Assembly (NCBI RefSeq): GCF_030388665.1
Contig: NZ_CP128846.1
Location: forward strand, 7,080,501 to 7,144,500
Length of the DNA: 64,000 bases
Reading direction: 5' to 3'
Source: Streptomyces flavofungini
GTDB lineage: Bacteria > Actinomycetota > Actinomycetes > Streptomycetales > Streptomycetaceae
Shown: piece after piece, positions 52,013 through 63,737 of the stretch
Layout of the letters: the number at the start of each line of letters is the position of its first letter
How positions within the stretch are numbered: position 1 is the first letter of the stretch
The notes under the pieces: generated by a model
Told to the model about the DNA's origin: nothing
Seen by the model: the letters and a program-made list of their open reading frames with translations, nothing else
Databases searched by the model: none
Made by a program: the position numbers and the translations under genes

Positions 52013-53341
52013 TCACCCCGTGACCGGCACCGCCGCCTCCTGCCGCACGGGCCGCGTCTCCGGAAGCAGCGCGAAGCACCCGAGGCTGAACACCGCCACG
52101 GCCGTCAGATACGCGGCCACACCCCAGGGCGTGCCCTCGCCCCGCGCCGCCGCGGTCGCCACCATCGGCGTGAGCGCCCCACCGAGGACACCGGCAAGGT
52201 TGTAACCCACCGCCGCCCCCGTGCAGCGCACCCGCGGCTCGTACAGCTCCGGCAGATACGCGGCGACCACGGAGAACATCGCGACGAACGCGATCAGCGC
52301 CACCAGGAAGCCCAGGAAAATCAGGAACGGCTCACCCGTGGCCAGCAGGGCGACCATCGGGAACATCCACAGGGCGACCCCCGCGCACCCCACCAGGCAC
52401 ATCGGCCGCCGCCCGTACCGGTCGCCCAGGGAAGCCGCCACGGGCGTCAGGGCGCCCTTGACGACGACGGCGGCCATGATGCACGCCAGCATGACGGTAC
52501 GGCTCACACCGAGGCGCTCCACGCCGTAGGAGAGCGACCACGTCGTGACGGCGTAGAACACCGCGTACCCCACGGCAAGGGCGCCCGCCGTGAGCAGCAC
52601 GAGCCGCCAGTGCCCGCGCGCCACCTCGACGAGCGGTACGCGCGCGTGCTCACGCACCTGGAGGAAGTCCGGGCTCTCCACCAGCGAGGCGCGCAGCGCG
52701 ATCCCCGCCAGCGCGAGCACCCCCGCTCCCCAGAACGGAATCCGCCACCCCCAGGAGGCGAACTGCGCCTCCGTGAGGGTCGCGGACAGCGCCAGCGTCA
52801 CGCCGTTGGCCAACAGGAACCCGATCGCGGGCCCGACCTGCGGGAAGCTCGCCCACAGCGCGCGCCGCTCGGGCGGCGCGTGCTCGGCGGTCAGCAGCAC
52901 CGCCCCGCCCCACTCCCCGCCGAGCCCCACACCCTGCACGAAACGCAGCACGAGCAACAGCACCGGGGCGGCCACGCCGATCGTCCCGTACGTCGGCACG
53001 CAGCCCACGGCGACGGTGGCAACGCCCGTCAGGAGCAGCGAGATCACCAGGACGGGCCGTCGCCCGCGCCGGTCGCCGAGGTGCCCGAAGAGCACGGAGC
53101 CGAGCGGCCGGGCGACGAAGCCCACTCCGAATGTCGCGAACGCCGCGAGAGTTCCCGCCAGCGGGGAGAACGTCGGAAAGAACAGCGGCCCGAGGACCAG
53201 GGCCGCCGCGGTGCCGTAGATGAAGAAGTCGTAGAACTCGATGGCCGTCCCGGCGAGCGACGCGGCGGCGAGCCGGGGCAGAGAAGGAGGCGTGGGCTGG
53301 GCTGTGGGCTGGGATTCTGACGGAGAGTGACTGTTGCGCAC
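52013..53341 (-). CDS. MHS-family metabolite:H+ symporter
   Basis: A 442-residue transporter of the sugar-porter superfamily, MHS subgroup. GTAIEFYDFFIYGTAAALVL and FGHLGDRRGRRPVLVISLLL are the typical helix 1 and loop 2-3 motifs, then FVQGVGLGGEWGGAVLLTAE and LGDRYGRRPMCLVGCAG. Relatives carry shikimate, citrate, proline/betaine or other organic acids. A 20-residue Ser/Pro/Gln-rich leader precedes helix 1. No operon partner gives the substrate. Confidence 0.9.
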   Translation of the reverse strand: MRNSHSPSESQPTAQPTPPSLPRLAAASLAGTAIEFYDFFIYGTAAALVLGPLFFPTFSPLAGTLAAFATFGVGFVARPLGSVLFGHLGDRRGRRPVLVISLLLTGVATVAVGCVPTYGTIGVAAPVLLLVLRFVQGVGLGGEWGGAVLLTAEHAPPERRALWASFPQVGPAIGFLLANGVTLALSATLTEAQFASWGWRIPFWGAGVLALAGIALRASLVESPDFLQVREHARVPLVEVARGHWRLVLLTAGALAVGYAVFYAVTTWSLSYGVERLGVSRTVMLACIMAAVVVKGALTPVAASLGDRYGRRPMCLVGCAGVALWMFPMVALLATGEPFLIFLGFLVALIAFVAMFSVVAAYLPELYEPRVRCTGAAVGYNLAGVLGGALTPMVATAAARGEGTPWGVAAYLTAVAVFSLGCFALLPETRPVRQEAAVPVTG

Positions 53342-53451
53342 GGTGCGTCAACTACCCGGTGTGACGGGCGGTTACGGGGGCTCGCGGGAGTCCGGGGGCG
53401 CGCCGCAACGCCCGGTGGCGCGCCCCGCCCGCGGGTGTCGGCGTGCCCCAC

Positions 53452-54522
53452 TCAGTACGTGACCGTGATCCGCCGCTCGTCCCCGTCCACCCGTACCGTG
53501 CCGCCGTAGGGGATCACGTACTGGGGATCCGTGTGCCCGAGGTCCACGTCGAAGACGGCCATGGTGGCGGGAGCGTACGCCGAGAGCGCTTCGAGTACGG
53601 CCTCGCGCTGCTCCCGTGCGTAGCGGGCCCGCTCCTCGGGGCCGTGGGGCCGGTCGAAGCTCCAGCGCTTGGCGCGGCCCATGAGCAGCGCGGCGAAACG
53701 CGCGAGGAGCCCGCGCTCGCCCATGGCACGCAGGATCCGGAACACCTCGGTGGGGGAGGGGAGTTCCTCCGTCGTCTCCAGGAACAGGACGTGCCCGTCG
53801 TACGCGGCCGGGTCGGCGACCTCGCGGTCGGCCATCATGAGCCCGGACAGGACCTCCAGGCAGCCGCCCCAGGAGCGCCCCTCCACGACCCGCTCGGCGC
53901 CCTCCGGCAGATGCCAGCTCCAGCCCTCGCCCGGCTCCGTCGGCGGCTCGGCGGCGAGGGCCGCCGGGTCGTCCCAAGGGACGTCGACGTCACGGAAGCG
54001 CTCGGCGGGACGCAGTTCGTGGCGGCCGGCGGTGAACAGGGCCGCGCGCAGTGAGTCCGCCGTCGGGGCGGCCATGGCTCCCGGCCGCCCCAGTTCGCAC
54101 ATCACCGACGCCCCGTGGAAGCTGACGATGCCGGCCTGCCACAGGAACGCGTGCAGGTTGGTGTTGTCGCTGAACCCGAAGAACGGCTTGGGGTGCGCCC
54201 GGATCAACTCCCGGTCCAGGAACGGCAGCACGGTGATCTGGTCGTCGCCGCCGATGCTCGCCATGACGGCCTTGATCTGCGGATCGGCGAACGCGGCGTG
54301 CAGGTCCTCGGCACGCTCCCGCGCCGAGGCGCCCATCCTGCGCGTCGTCGGATACTCCACCGGCTCCAGGAGGAAGTCCGTCCGCAGCCGCCGCAGGCCC
54401 AGCTCGTAGGGCAGCGGGAAGAGCTCCGGCAGCCCGGCGGCGGGCGACACGACGGCGATGCGGTCGCCCGGGACGGGCTTTGGCGGATAGAGCGGCGGGT
54501 GCGGGCGGCCTGGCGGTGTCAT
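53452..54522 (-). CDS. S66 LD-carboxypeptidase / MccF-like peptidase
   Basis: A 356-residue serine peptidase of family S66. FFGFSDNTNLHAFLWQAGIV carries the nucleophile Ser (GxSD), VLFLETTEELPSP the catalytic Glu and VDLGHTDPQYVIPYGG the catalytic His. The family contains the murein tetrapeptide LD-carboxypeptidases and the microcin C-cleaving MccF self-immunity proteins. The lack of an export signal fits the cytoplasmic recycling or MccF type. Which one cannot be decided by eye. Confidence 0.9.
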   Translation of the reverse strand: MTPPGRPHPPLYPPKPVPGDRIAVVSPAAGLPELFPLPYELGLRRLRTDFLLEPVEYPTTRRMGASARERAEDLHAAFADPQIKAVMASIGGDDQITVLPFLDRELIRAHPKPFFGFSDNTNLHAFLWQAGIVSFHGASVMCELGRPGAMAAPTADSLRAALFTAGRHELRPAERFRDVDVPWDDPAALAAEPPTEPGEGWSWHLPEGAERVVEGRSWGGCLEVLSGLMMADREVADPAAYDGHVLFLETTEELPSPTEVFRILRAMGERGLLARFAALLMGRAKRWSFDRPHGPEERARYAREQREAVLEALSAYAPATMAVFDVDLGHTDPQYVIPYGGTVRVDGDERRITVTY

Positions 54523-54605
54523 GCCGGGCAGCGTACGGCCCGACTCGCGGCGTCCGCACCGTGATAAACCGGCAGTGAGCAGCAGTCCGACGCACGGAGG
54601 TCCCT

Positions 54606-55067
54606 GTGCCCCACACCCTCGCCACCGCCCCGGTCCTGATCCTGAACGGCCCCAACCTGAACCTCCTGGGCCGTCGCCAGCCGGAGATCTACGGCACCGA
54701 CACGCTCGCGGACGTCGAGGCGATGTGCGCCAAGGCGGCCGCGGCGCACGGCGGGACGGTCGACCTGCGGCAGTCCAACCACGAGGGCGAGCTGGTCGAC
54801 TGGATCCACGAGGCGCGCGAGCACCACGCGGGCATCGTCATCAACCCGGCCGCGTACTCGCACACGTCGATCGCCATCCTGGACGCGCTCAACACGTGCG
54901 ACGGCATGCCGGTCGTGGAGGTGCACATCTCCAACATCCACCAGCGGGAGTCGTTCCGGCACCACTCGTACGTCTCGCAGCGCGCCGACGGCGTCATCGC
55001 GGGCTGCGGTGTGCAGGGGTACGTGTTCGGGGTGGAGCGGGTGGCGGCGCTGCTGGGGCGGGCCTAG
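54606..55067 (+). CDS. aroQ: Type II 3-dehydroquinate dehydratase
   Basis: A 153-residue enzyme of the shikimate pathway; it dehydrates 3-dehydroquinate to 3-dehydroshikimate. [20 protein letters not shown] holds the catalytic Tyr and Arg. [32 protein letters not shown] and [18 protein letters not shown] with the catalytic His complete it, at normal family length. GTG 54606 is the start. Other shikimate genes are not nearby. Confidence 0.96.
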   Translation: MPHTLATAPVLILNGPNLNLLGRRQPEIYGTDTLADVEAMCAKAAAAHGGTVDLRQSNHEGELVDWIHEAREHHAGIVINPAAYSHTSIAILDALNTCDGMPVVEVHISNIHQRESFRHHSYVSQRADGVIAGCGVQGYVFGVERVAALLGRA

Positions 55068-55084
55068 GCCCGCCCCGGCGGGGG

Positions 55085-55741
55085 TCACCAGCCGCGTGCG
55101 CGCCACTCCGCGAGGTGCGGACGCTCGGCGCCCAGCGTGGTGTCCTTGCCGTGGCCGGGGTAGACCCAGGTCTCGTCGGGGAGCGTGCCGAAGATCTTCG
55201 TCTCGACGTCATCGATGAGGCTCGCGAACCGCTCCGGGTCCTTCCACGTGTTGCCGACGCCCCCGGGGAAGAGGCAGTCGCCGGTGAAGACGTGCGGGTG
55301 GCCGTGCGGGTCGTCGTAGATGAGGGCGATCGAGCCGGGCGTGTGGCCCACGAGGTGCCGGGCGGTGAGCGAGATCCGGCCGAACGTGATGGTGTCGCCG
55401 TCGTCCACGAGGACGTCGGTCGGCGTCGGGATGCCCTCGGCGTCCTCGCGGCCCGCGTACGTGCGCGCGCCCGTCGCCGCGACGACCTCCGCGAGGGCCT
55501 GCCAGTGGTCGCCGTGCTGGTGGGTGGTGACGACGGCGCAGACGCCGTCGTCACCGATGAGCCGCAGCACCGTCTGGGGCTCGTTGGCCGCGTCGATCAG
55601 GAGCTGCTCGTCGGTGGCCCGGCAGCGCAGCAGATAGGCGTTGTTGTCCATCGGGCCGACCGCGACCTTCGAGATCATCAGGTCCTGCAGCTCGTGCACG
55701 TCCGCGGGCCCGCCGACCTTCACCACTCCGCTGTACGTCAT
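55085..55741 (-). CDS. MBL-fold hydrolase (glyoxalase II-like)
   Basis: A 218-residue metallo-beta-lactamase fold protein. TTHQHGDHWQALAEVVAATG has the HxHxDH metal motif, RHLVGHTPGSIALIYD the next His, FTGDCLFPGGVGNTW the bridging Asp, and VYPGHGKDTTLG the last His. Glyoxalase II-type hydrolases split thioesters such as S-lactoyl-thiols. Convergent with aroQ, with GC-rich dyad DNA in the 17-base gap. Confidence 0.9.
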   Translation of the reverse strand: MTYSGVVKVGGPADVHELQDLMISKVAVGPMDNNAYLLRCRATDEQLLIDAANEPQTVLRLIGDDGVCAVVTTHQHGDHWQALAEVVAATGARTYAGREDAEGIPTPTDVLVDDGDTITFGRISLTARHLVGHTPGSIALIYDDPHGHPHVFTGDCLFPGGVGNTWKDPERFASLIDDVETKIFGTLPDETWVYPGHGKDTTLGAERPHLAEWRARGW

Positions 55742-55751
55742 GCGACTCAGC

Positions 55752-56477
55752 CTATAGCGGGGGCAGGGCGGGGAGGGAGCCGCCGGCCACGGTCAGTCCG
55801 GTGCCGTCGCGACGCCCGGCGAGCCAGCCCAGGAGGTCCGCCCGACGGCCGCTGACGGTGACGTCGACGGCCCGCTCGCGGCCCTCCTCGATCTGCTCCG
55901 GGGTGACGCCCTCGACGGCGCCCGTGGCGAGCACGCGGCCGTCGTCCTGCCGGATGGCCACGGCGGGCAGGCCGGGGTGGTTCCTGAAGCGCTGGGCGAG
56001 GAAGTCGATCTCGCGCTGGGTGAACTCCTCGGAGAGGTCCTCCAGCTCGTAGCCGACGCCGAGGTCCACGTGGTGCAGCTCCACCTCGATCCAGCGCCGG
56101 AACGGCACGTTGAAGGCGGAGTCCTTGACGCCGTTGCGCAGCTCCACGGTGCGGGACCAGTCCGCGGGGGCGGCGCCCTCGTCCTGGAAGCGGGCCGCGG
56201 ACTCCCGCAGGTCGGCGAGGTGCACCTCCAGCGGTCGTGGCGCGTCACGCTCGATGTCGGCGTCCCGCGCCTCCCCGCTGACGTACATGGGCCGCCCGGC
56301 CAGAACGTTCACCAGGGCGTCGGCGTTCCGCGCGACGTGCGCGAGGACGTGGCCGCGCGTCCAGCCGGGAAGCCGTGACGGCTCGGCCGTCGAAGCGTTG
56401 TCCAAGGAGGCGGCTGCGGCGAGCAGCCGGTCCGTCGCGTCACGTACAGACGCCAGGTCGCGCACATGATCAATCAT
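55752..56477 (-). CDS. Mycothiol-dependent maleylpyruvate isomerase-like protein
   Basis: A 241-residue protein of the DinB-like maleylpyruvate isomerase family: DATDRLLAAAASLDNASTAE, LPGWTRGHVLAHVARNADAL (the metal His and Trp), WIEVELHHVDLGVGYELEDL (two more His) and C-terminal TVSGRRADLLGWLAGR. Such enzymes use mycothiol, the actinobacterial low-molecular-weight thiol. ATG 56477 starts the conserved domain. Ends 10 bases upstream of the MBL gene start and may be in one operon with it. Confidence 0.9.
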   Translation of the reverse strand: MIDHVRDLASVRDATDRLLAAAASLDNASTAEPSRLPGWTRGHVLAHVARNADALVNVLAGRPMYVSGEARDADIERDAPRPLEVHLADLRESAARFQDEGAAPADWSRTVELRNGVKDSAFNVPFRRWIEVELHHVDLGVGYELEDLSEEFTQREIDFLAQRFRNHPGLPAVAIRQDDGRVLATGAVEGVTPEQIEEGRERAVDVTVSGRRADLLGWLAGRRDGTGLTVAGGSLPALPPL

Positions 56478-56635
56478 GCGCCCGACGATAGCTCCGCCAC
56501 ACGTTCGGGTGAAGGCGGTGGACGAGGCCCGCAAATCGAATGTCCGTGCTATAAGGTCGGTTGCGGCATCGGGCATTCTTGGTAGTCCGGGTTTCATCGG
56601 CCCCAGGGCCGCGAACCAGAGAATCCGGCCCGGCG

Positions 56636-56658
56636 TTGTCAGTGGGTCGCCCTAGTCT
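56636..56658 (+). promoter_or_regulatory. RecA-NDp/PafBC-type promoter of uvrA
   Basis: TTGTCAGTG (56636-56644), 8 bases (56645-56652), then TAGTCT (56653-56658). uvrA starts 55 bases downstream at GTG 56714, so this transcript has a short leader, unlike ogt and uvrB. Confidence 0.8.
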
Positions 56659-56713
56659 GTGAACGACGGGGGCCCCGCCCCTGTCACTTCTCTCAAGAAA
56701 GGTGCGGACCGGC

Positions 56714-59809
<3,096 letters not shown>

Positions 59810-59843
59810 GGCCAAGCGCCGCCCGCCCGGTCTTGGGCCACAC

Positions 59844-59884
59844 ACGTCAGCGCGCCGCCCCGCACAGGGGTGGCGCGCTGACGT
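59844..59884 (+). terminator. Hairpin terminator after uvrA
   Basis: ACGTCAGCGCGCC (59844-59856) pairs perfectly with GGCGCGCTGACGT (59872-59884), a 13-bp stem with a 15-base loop, 35 bases after the uvrA stop. It is followed by a short C/T-rich run (CTCTTCC). Confidence 0.8.
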
Positions 59885-60040
59885 CTCTTCCGGGCCCCCT
59901 CCTCCGGGCCCCCTTCTTCCGCTTCCGGGACCCCCTTCTTCCGCCACCCACCTCGCGTACCGTCCAACGCACCCAGCGTCCAGCGCACCCATGCGTTCAA
60001 TCGCGTTCAACGCACCACCGCGACCAAGGAGGCGTACGAG

Positions 60041-60832
60041 ATGTCAGCCGCAGCCACCCCGTCCGTGCGGAGCGAACGGAACGGAGCCGTCACCACCGTC
60101 GTCCTGTCGCGGCCCGACGTGCGCAACGCCGTCGACAGGCCCACCGCGCGTGCCCTCGCCGACGCCTTCCGGGACTTCGACGCCGACCCGGAGGCATCGG
60201 TCGCCGTGCTGTGGGGAGAAGGGGGCACGTTCTGCGCGGGCGCCGACCTGAAGGCACTCGGAACCCCGGAGGGGAACGAGATCGCCGAGGTCGACGGGGC
60301 GAACGACGGGCCGATGGGGCCCACCCGCCTCAGCCTGTCCAAGCCCGTCATCGCCGCGGTCTCCGGGCACGCCGTCGCGGGCGGCCTGGAACTCGCCCTC
60401 TGGTGCGACCTCAGGGTCGCCGAGGACGACGCTGTGCTCGGGGTGTTCTGCCGCCGCTGGGGCGTGCCGCTCATCGACGGCGGGACCGTGCGGCTGCCCC
60501 GCATCATCGGGGAGGGCCGCGCCATGGACCTCATCCTCACCGGCCGCCCGGTCGACGCGGCGGAAGCGCTGGGCATGGGCCTGGTCAACCGGGTCGTGGC
60601 GAAAGGCACCGCCCGCGCGGCCGCCGAGCAACTCGCCGCCGAGATCGCCGCGTTCCCCCAGACCTGCCTGCGGCACGACCGGCTCTCCGCCCGCGAACAG
60701 CACGGACTGCCCGAACAGCGGGCGCTCGCGGGCGAGTTGGCCCACGGCCTGCACGCCCTTGGCGAAGCAGCCGAAGGCGCCGCGCGGTTCGCCGCCGGAG
60801 CGGGAAGACACGGCGCCTTCGGGACGAGCTGA
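60041..60832 (+). CDS. Enoyl-CoA hydratase/isomerase (crotonase) family protein
   Basis: A 263-residue crotonase-fold protein. VRNAVDRPTARALADAF opens the fold, GEGGTFCAGADLKAL forms the first oxyanion-hole segment and VSGHAVAGGLELALWCDLRV the second. LTGRPVDAAEALGMGLVNRV is the C-terminal signature. The hydratase Glu pair is not evident: the segment after the second oxyanion loop reads AVLGVFCRRWGVPL, so it may be an isomerase or thioesterase-type member. The stop codon lies inside a 36-bp tandem repeat. Confidence 0.88.
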   Translation: MSAAATPSVRSERNGAVTTVVLSRPDVRNAVDRPTARALADAFRDFDADPEASVAVLWGEGGTFCAGADLKALGTPEGNEIAEVDGANDGPMGPTRLSLSKPVIAAVSGHAVAGGLELALWCDLRVAEDDAVLGVFCRRWGVPLIDGGTVRLPRIIGEGRAMDLILTGRPVDAAEALGMGLVNRVVAKGTARAAAEQLAAEIAAFPQTCLRHDRLSAREQHGLPEQRALAGELAHGLHALGEAAEGAARFAAGAGRHGAFGTS

Positions 60833-60930
60833 ACTCCGGGGACGAGGCCGAAGCGCGGGGCGAGCTGAACTGCGGGACGAGGGCCGAAGCCCGGGTCGAG
60901 CTGAACCTCCCGAGCCGGAACAGCTGAACC
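60825..60930. repeat. 36-bp tandem repeat across the end of the crotonase gene
   Basis: CGAGCTGAAC recurs at 60825, 60861 and 60897, exactly 36 bases apart, with related GACGAGGCCGAAGC sequence between; a partial fourth CAGCTGAAC follows at 60921. The first unit includes the TGA stop codon (60830-60832) of the crotonase gene. Confidence 0.75.
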
Positions 60931-60945
60931 TCCCGGGCCAGGGGC

Positions 60946-61515
60946 CTACGCCTCGCCCTTGCCCGGCTCCAGGAACTGCATGTCCAGCTGGATCTTCACG
61001 GCCTCGCCGAGCATGCCGGGGGCGAACGTCAGGCCGTACTCACTGCGGCGGATCTCGCCCGTCGCCTCGAAACCGGCGTGGCGCGTCTCGCCGAAGTCGC
61101 CGAGGCCGCCGAACTCCACGGCCAGCGTCACCGGGCGGGTGACATCCCCGATGGTCAGCTCGCCCGCCATCGTCCAGTCCTCGCCGGAACCGGAGATCCC
61201 GGTCGAGCGGAACGCCATCGTCGGGCGCTTCTCCACGTCGAGCAGGTCGGAGGCGCGGACGTGCGCGTCCCGGTCCGGGTTGCCGGTGTCGATCGACGCC
61301 AGGGCGATGGTGGCGCTCACCACCGTGTCGTCGAGGGTCTCGCCCACCACCAGCTCCGCGTCGAACTCCGTGAAACGGCCACGCACCTTGGAGATGCCCA
61401 GGTGGCGGATGGTGAAGTTCACGGCGGAGTGCAGCGGGTCAAGCGTCCAGCGGCCCGCAGGCAGGGGCAGGGCGGTGGTGGCGGCAGCGTCAGTGGTGTG
61501 GGTCTCAGTGGTCAT
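60946..61515 (-). CDS. YceI-family protein
   Basis: A 189-residue lipocalin-like protein that binds polyisoprenoids in characterised members. GRWTLDPLHSAVNFTIRHLG, then KVRGRFTEFDAELVV, ASIDTGNPDRDAHVRASDLL, FRSTGISGSGEDWTMAGELT and FEATGEIRRSEYGLTF are YceI hallmarks. There is no signal peptide, so it is probably cytoplasmic. ATG 61515 is preferred to longer starts, which run into the divergent regulator gene region. Confidence 0.92.
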   Translation of the reverse strand: MTTETHTTDAAATTALPLPAGRWTLDPLHSAVNFTIRHLGISKVRGRFTEFDAELVVGETLDDTVVSATIALASIDTGNPDRDAHVRASDLLDVEKRPTMAFRSTGISGSGEDWTMAGELTIGDVTRPVTLAVEFGGLGDFGETRHAGFEATGEIRRSEYGLTFAPGMLGEAVKIQLDMQFLEPGKGEA

Positions 61516-61628
61516 GCCGTCCACTCTGGGGCGAGCGCCGGACCCGAGGAAGGCCGGGCGGAGACTGGTAGTGGCAGGGCCACGATCAGGGGCGGCGGCC
61601 CCAGGATGCACCCTGATACGTTCGAACG

Positions 61629-62489
61629 GTGAGCGAGAACGAGCTGGGATCCTTCCTCCGTACCCGCCGCGAGGCCGTCACGCCCGCCGAAGCGGGACTA
61701 CCCACCGGCGCGCGCCGCCGCACGCCCGGACTGCGCCGCTCCGAAGTCGCCACCCTCGCCGGAATCAGCGTCGAGTACCTGACCCGCCTGGAACAGGGCC
61801 GCGACCGCAACCCGTCGCCGTCCGTGCTCGGTTCGCTCGCCGACACCCTGCGGCTCACCGTCGAGGAGCGCGTCCACCTGCGCCGCCTGCAGAAGGCCGG
61901 CAGCGGCGCCGACGACCCCTGCTGCTCCGCCGCCCCGCCCCCGGCGCTGTCCGTGCGGCCCACCGTGCGCGCCCTGGTCGACCGCCTCGAACCCACCCCG
62001 GCCGTCCTGCTCAACCGGCTCAGCGACGTCCTCACGTACACGACGGCCTACGAACGGCTCGCCCGCCCCCTCGGCCTGCTCGACGGCGAACGGCCCAACC
62101 TGCTGCGGTTCGTCTTCACCGACGAGCGGGCCCGCACCGTCTTCCCCGAGTGGGACCGCGTCGCCGACGAGCAGATCGCGCACCTCAGGAACGAATCGCC
62201 GATGATCGACCCCCATGTGGTGCAGTTCGTCGACGAGTTGACGGTGCTCGCGGGCGCGCCGTTCGCCGACCGTGTCGAGGCCGTGCCCGGCCTGCCGCGC
62301 CGCAGCGGCGTGGAGCGCCTCGCGCACCCCGAGGTGGGCGCGCTGCGCCTGTCGTACGAGACGCTGGCGCTGCCCGACGTCGACGGTCAGCGCCTCCTCG
62401 TCCACCTCCCGGCCGACGACGCCACCTCGGCGGCCCTGGACCAGCTCAACGGCCGCCAGCCCGGCGGCCTGCGCGCGGTCAGCGGCTGA
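61629..62489 (+). CDS. XRE-family regulator with MmyB-like ligand domain
   Basis: A 286-residue regulator. Residues about 5-75 hold an HTH: GSFLRTRREAVTPAEAGL, RTPGLRRSEVATLAGISVEY and LTRLEQGRDRNPSPSVL. The C-terminal domain (about 110-280) is MmyB-like: LTYTTAYERLARPLGLL, NLLRFVFTDERARTVFPEWD and LAHPEVGALRLSYETLALP. MmyB-like domains bind fatty acid-type ligands. Divergent from YceI (113 bases apart), which is the likely target gene, as often in streptomycetes. Confidence 0.92.
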   Translation: MSENELGSFLRTRREAVTPAEAGLPTGARRRTPGLRRSEVATLAGISVEYLTRLEQGRDRNPSPSVLGSLADTLRLTVEERVHLRRLQKAGSGADDPCCSAAPPPALSVRPTVRALVDRLEPTPAVLLNRLSDVLTYTTAYERLARPLGLLDGERPNLLRFVFTDERARTVFPEWDRVADEQIAHLRNESPMIDPHVVQFVDELTVLAGAPFADRVEAVPGLPRRSGVERLAHPEVGALRLSYETLALPDVDGQRLLVHLPADDATSAALDQLNGRQPGGLRAVSG

Positions 62490-62503
62490 GGCCCGTCCGC
62501 GCC

Positions 62504-63442
62504 TCAGCGGCCCGCGCCCCCGTCCACCTCCCGCGCGTACGGCGGCTCCGCCCCCGCCCGTGAGCACGTGACCGCCGCCGCGCGGGCCGCGAAGCGCAGC
62601 ACCTCGGCCCAGGCGTCGCCATCGAGCCCCGCCGCCGTCCGCGCGGACAGGGCGTCCCGCGCGGCCAGGGAGTGCAGCAGCGCCGCGTTCACCGTGTCGC
62701 CCGCGCCGATCGTGTCCACGACGTCGACCGGAACGCCGGGCACCGAGACCTCACCGCAGGCGCGCGTGAAGACGGACAGGCCCTCGCCGCCCCGCGTCAC
62801 CACCACGGCCGCCGGGCCCGACGCCAGCCACTCCTCGGGCGTGCCGCCCAGCCAGCGGGCGTCCTCCTCGGACAGCTTCAGGAGCGCCACCGACGGCAGC
62901 CAGCTCTTGAACCGGGCACGGTAGGCGTCCGCGTCGGCGATGAGTCCGGCGCGGATGTTGGGGTCGAGCGCCGTGAAGACGCCGCGGGCCGCCTCGCGCC
63001 GCATCAGCTCCTCGTACGCGCTCGCGCCCGGCTCCAGGACGAGCGAGCAGGTCCCGAAGGACATCGCCCGGACCCGGTCCGGGACCCGGCGGGGCACGGC
63101 GAAGAGCCGGTCGGCGGTGCCGTCCACGTAGAAGGAGTACCCGGCCGAGCCGTCGGCGCCGATCGAGGCGACGGCCAGGGTCGTCGGCTCGGCGCCCCGC
63201 TGGACGTACGACACGTCGACGTCAGCCGCCCGCAGACCCGCGAGCAGCGCCTCTCCGAACGCGTCGAGCGAGACCCGGGAGCAGAAGGCGGTGGGGGAGC
63301 CGAGGCGGCCGAGGGCGATCGCCGTGTTGTAAGGGCCGCCGCCGAGGCGCGGCGCCAGGTCCGGCAGCACGGGGTGCCGCGCGTCCCGCGGCGCACCCTG
63401 CGGCACGAGGTCGATGAGGGCCTCACCTGCGACGACTATCAC
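62504..63442 (-). CDS. PfkB-family carbohydrate kinase, fructokinase-like
   Basis: A 312-residue sugar kinase. VVAGEALIDLVPQG opens the fold, RLGGGPYNTAIALGRLG is the first signature and VDTIGAGDTVNAALLHS carries the catalytic Asp and anion hole. VTRGGEGLSVFTRACGEVSV is the ATP-binding strand. Similar fructokinases phosphorylate fructose at O6; ribose or other sugars are possible. A leftward gene convergent with the regulator, with a 14-base gap. Confidence 0.9.
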   Translation of the reverse strand: MIVVAGEALIDLVPQGAPRDARHPVLPDLAPRLGGGPYNTAIALGRLGSPTAFCSRVSLDAFGEALLAGLRAADVDVSYVQRGAEPTTLAVASIGADGSAGYSFYVDGTADRLFAVPRRVPDRVRAMSFGTCSLVLEPGASAYEELMRREAARGVFTALDPNIRAGLIADADAYRARFKSWLPSVALLKLSEEDARWLGGTPEEWLASGPAAVVVTRGGEGLSVFTRACGEVSVPGVPVDVVDTIGAGDTVNAALLHSLAARDALSARTAAGLDGDAWAEVLRFAARAAAVTCSRAGAEPPYAREVDGGAGR

Positions 63443-63602
63443 TGACGGTTCCTTCCCGGCGTGCGGCTCCGGCGGTCCGGCGGTCGGGCCCGCGGACGTT
63501 CGCGCGCCCTGGAGCCCCGGCCTCCGCCTGCGGACAGGCTAGGGCCTGACCCGGCGGGCGCGGCCGATGCGGGCGGCACTCGGGCACCGCCGCGCCCCAC
63601 CC

Positions 63603-63670
63603 GGTCACGGGGTACCCGGGCCCGACCGTGCCACCTGGTCACGGGGCACCCGGGCCCGACCGTGCCATCC
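63603..63670. repeat. Two tandem 34-bp repeats upstream of the Rieske gene
   Basis: The unit beginning GGTCACGGGG lies at 63603-63636 and 63637-63670, with about four mismatches, and contains CACCCGGGCCCGACCGTGCC. It fills the gap between the PfkB gene start and the Rieske gene, together with CG-rich sequence and no gene. Confidence 0.75.
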
Positions 63671-63737
63671 GGCCCCACGACACCCCACCGGTAAGGTCAT
63701 GATTCGTCGCCGAACCAGCCTGACCTGTGGAGACTTC

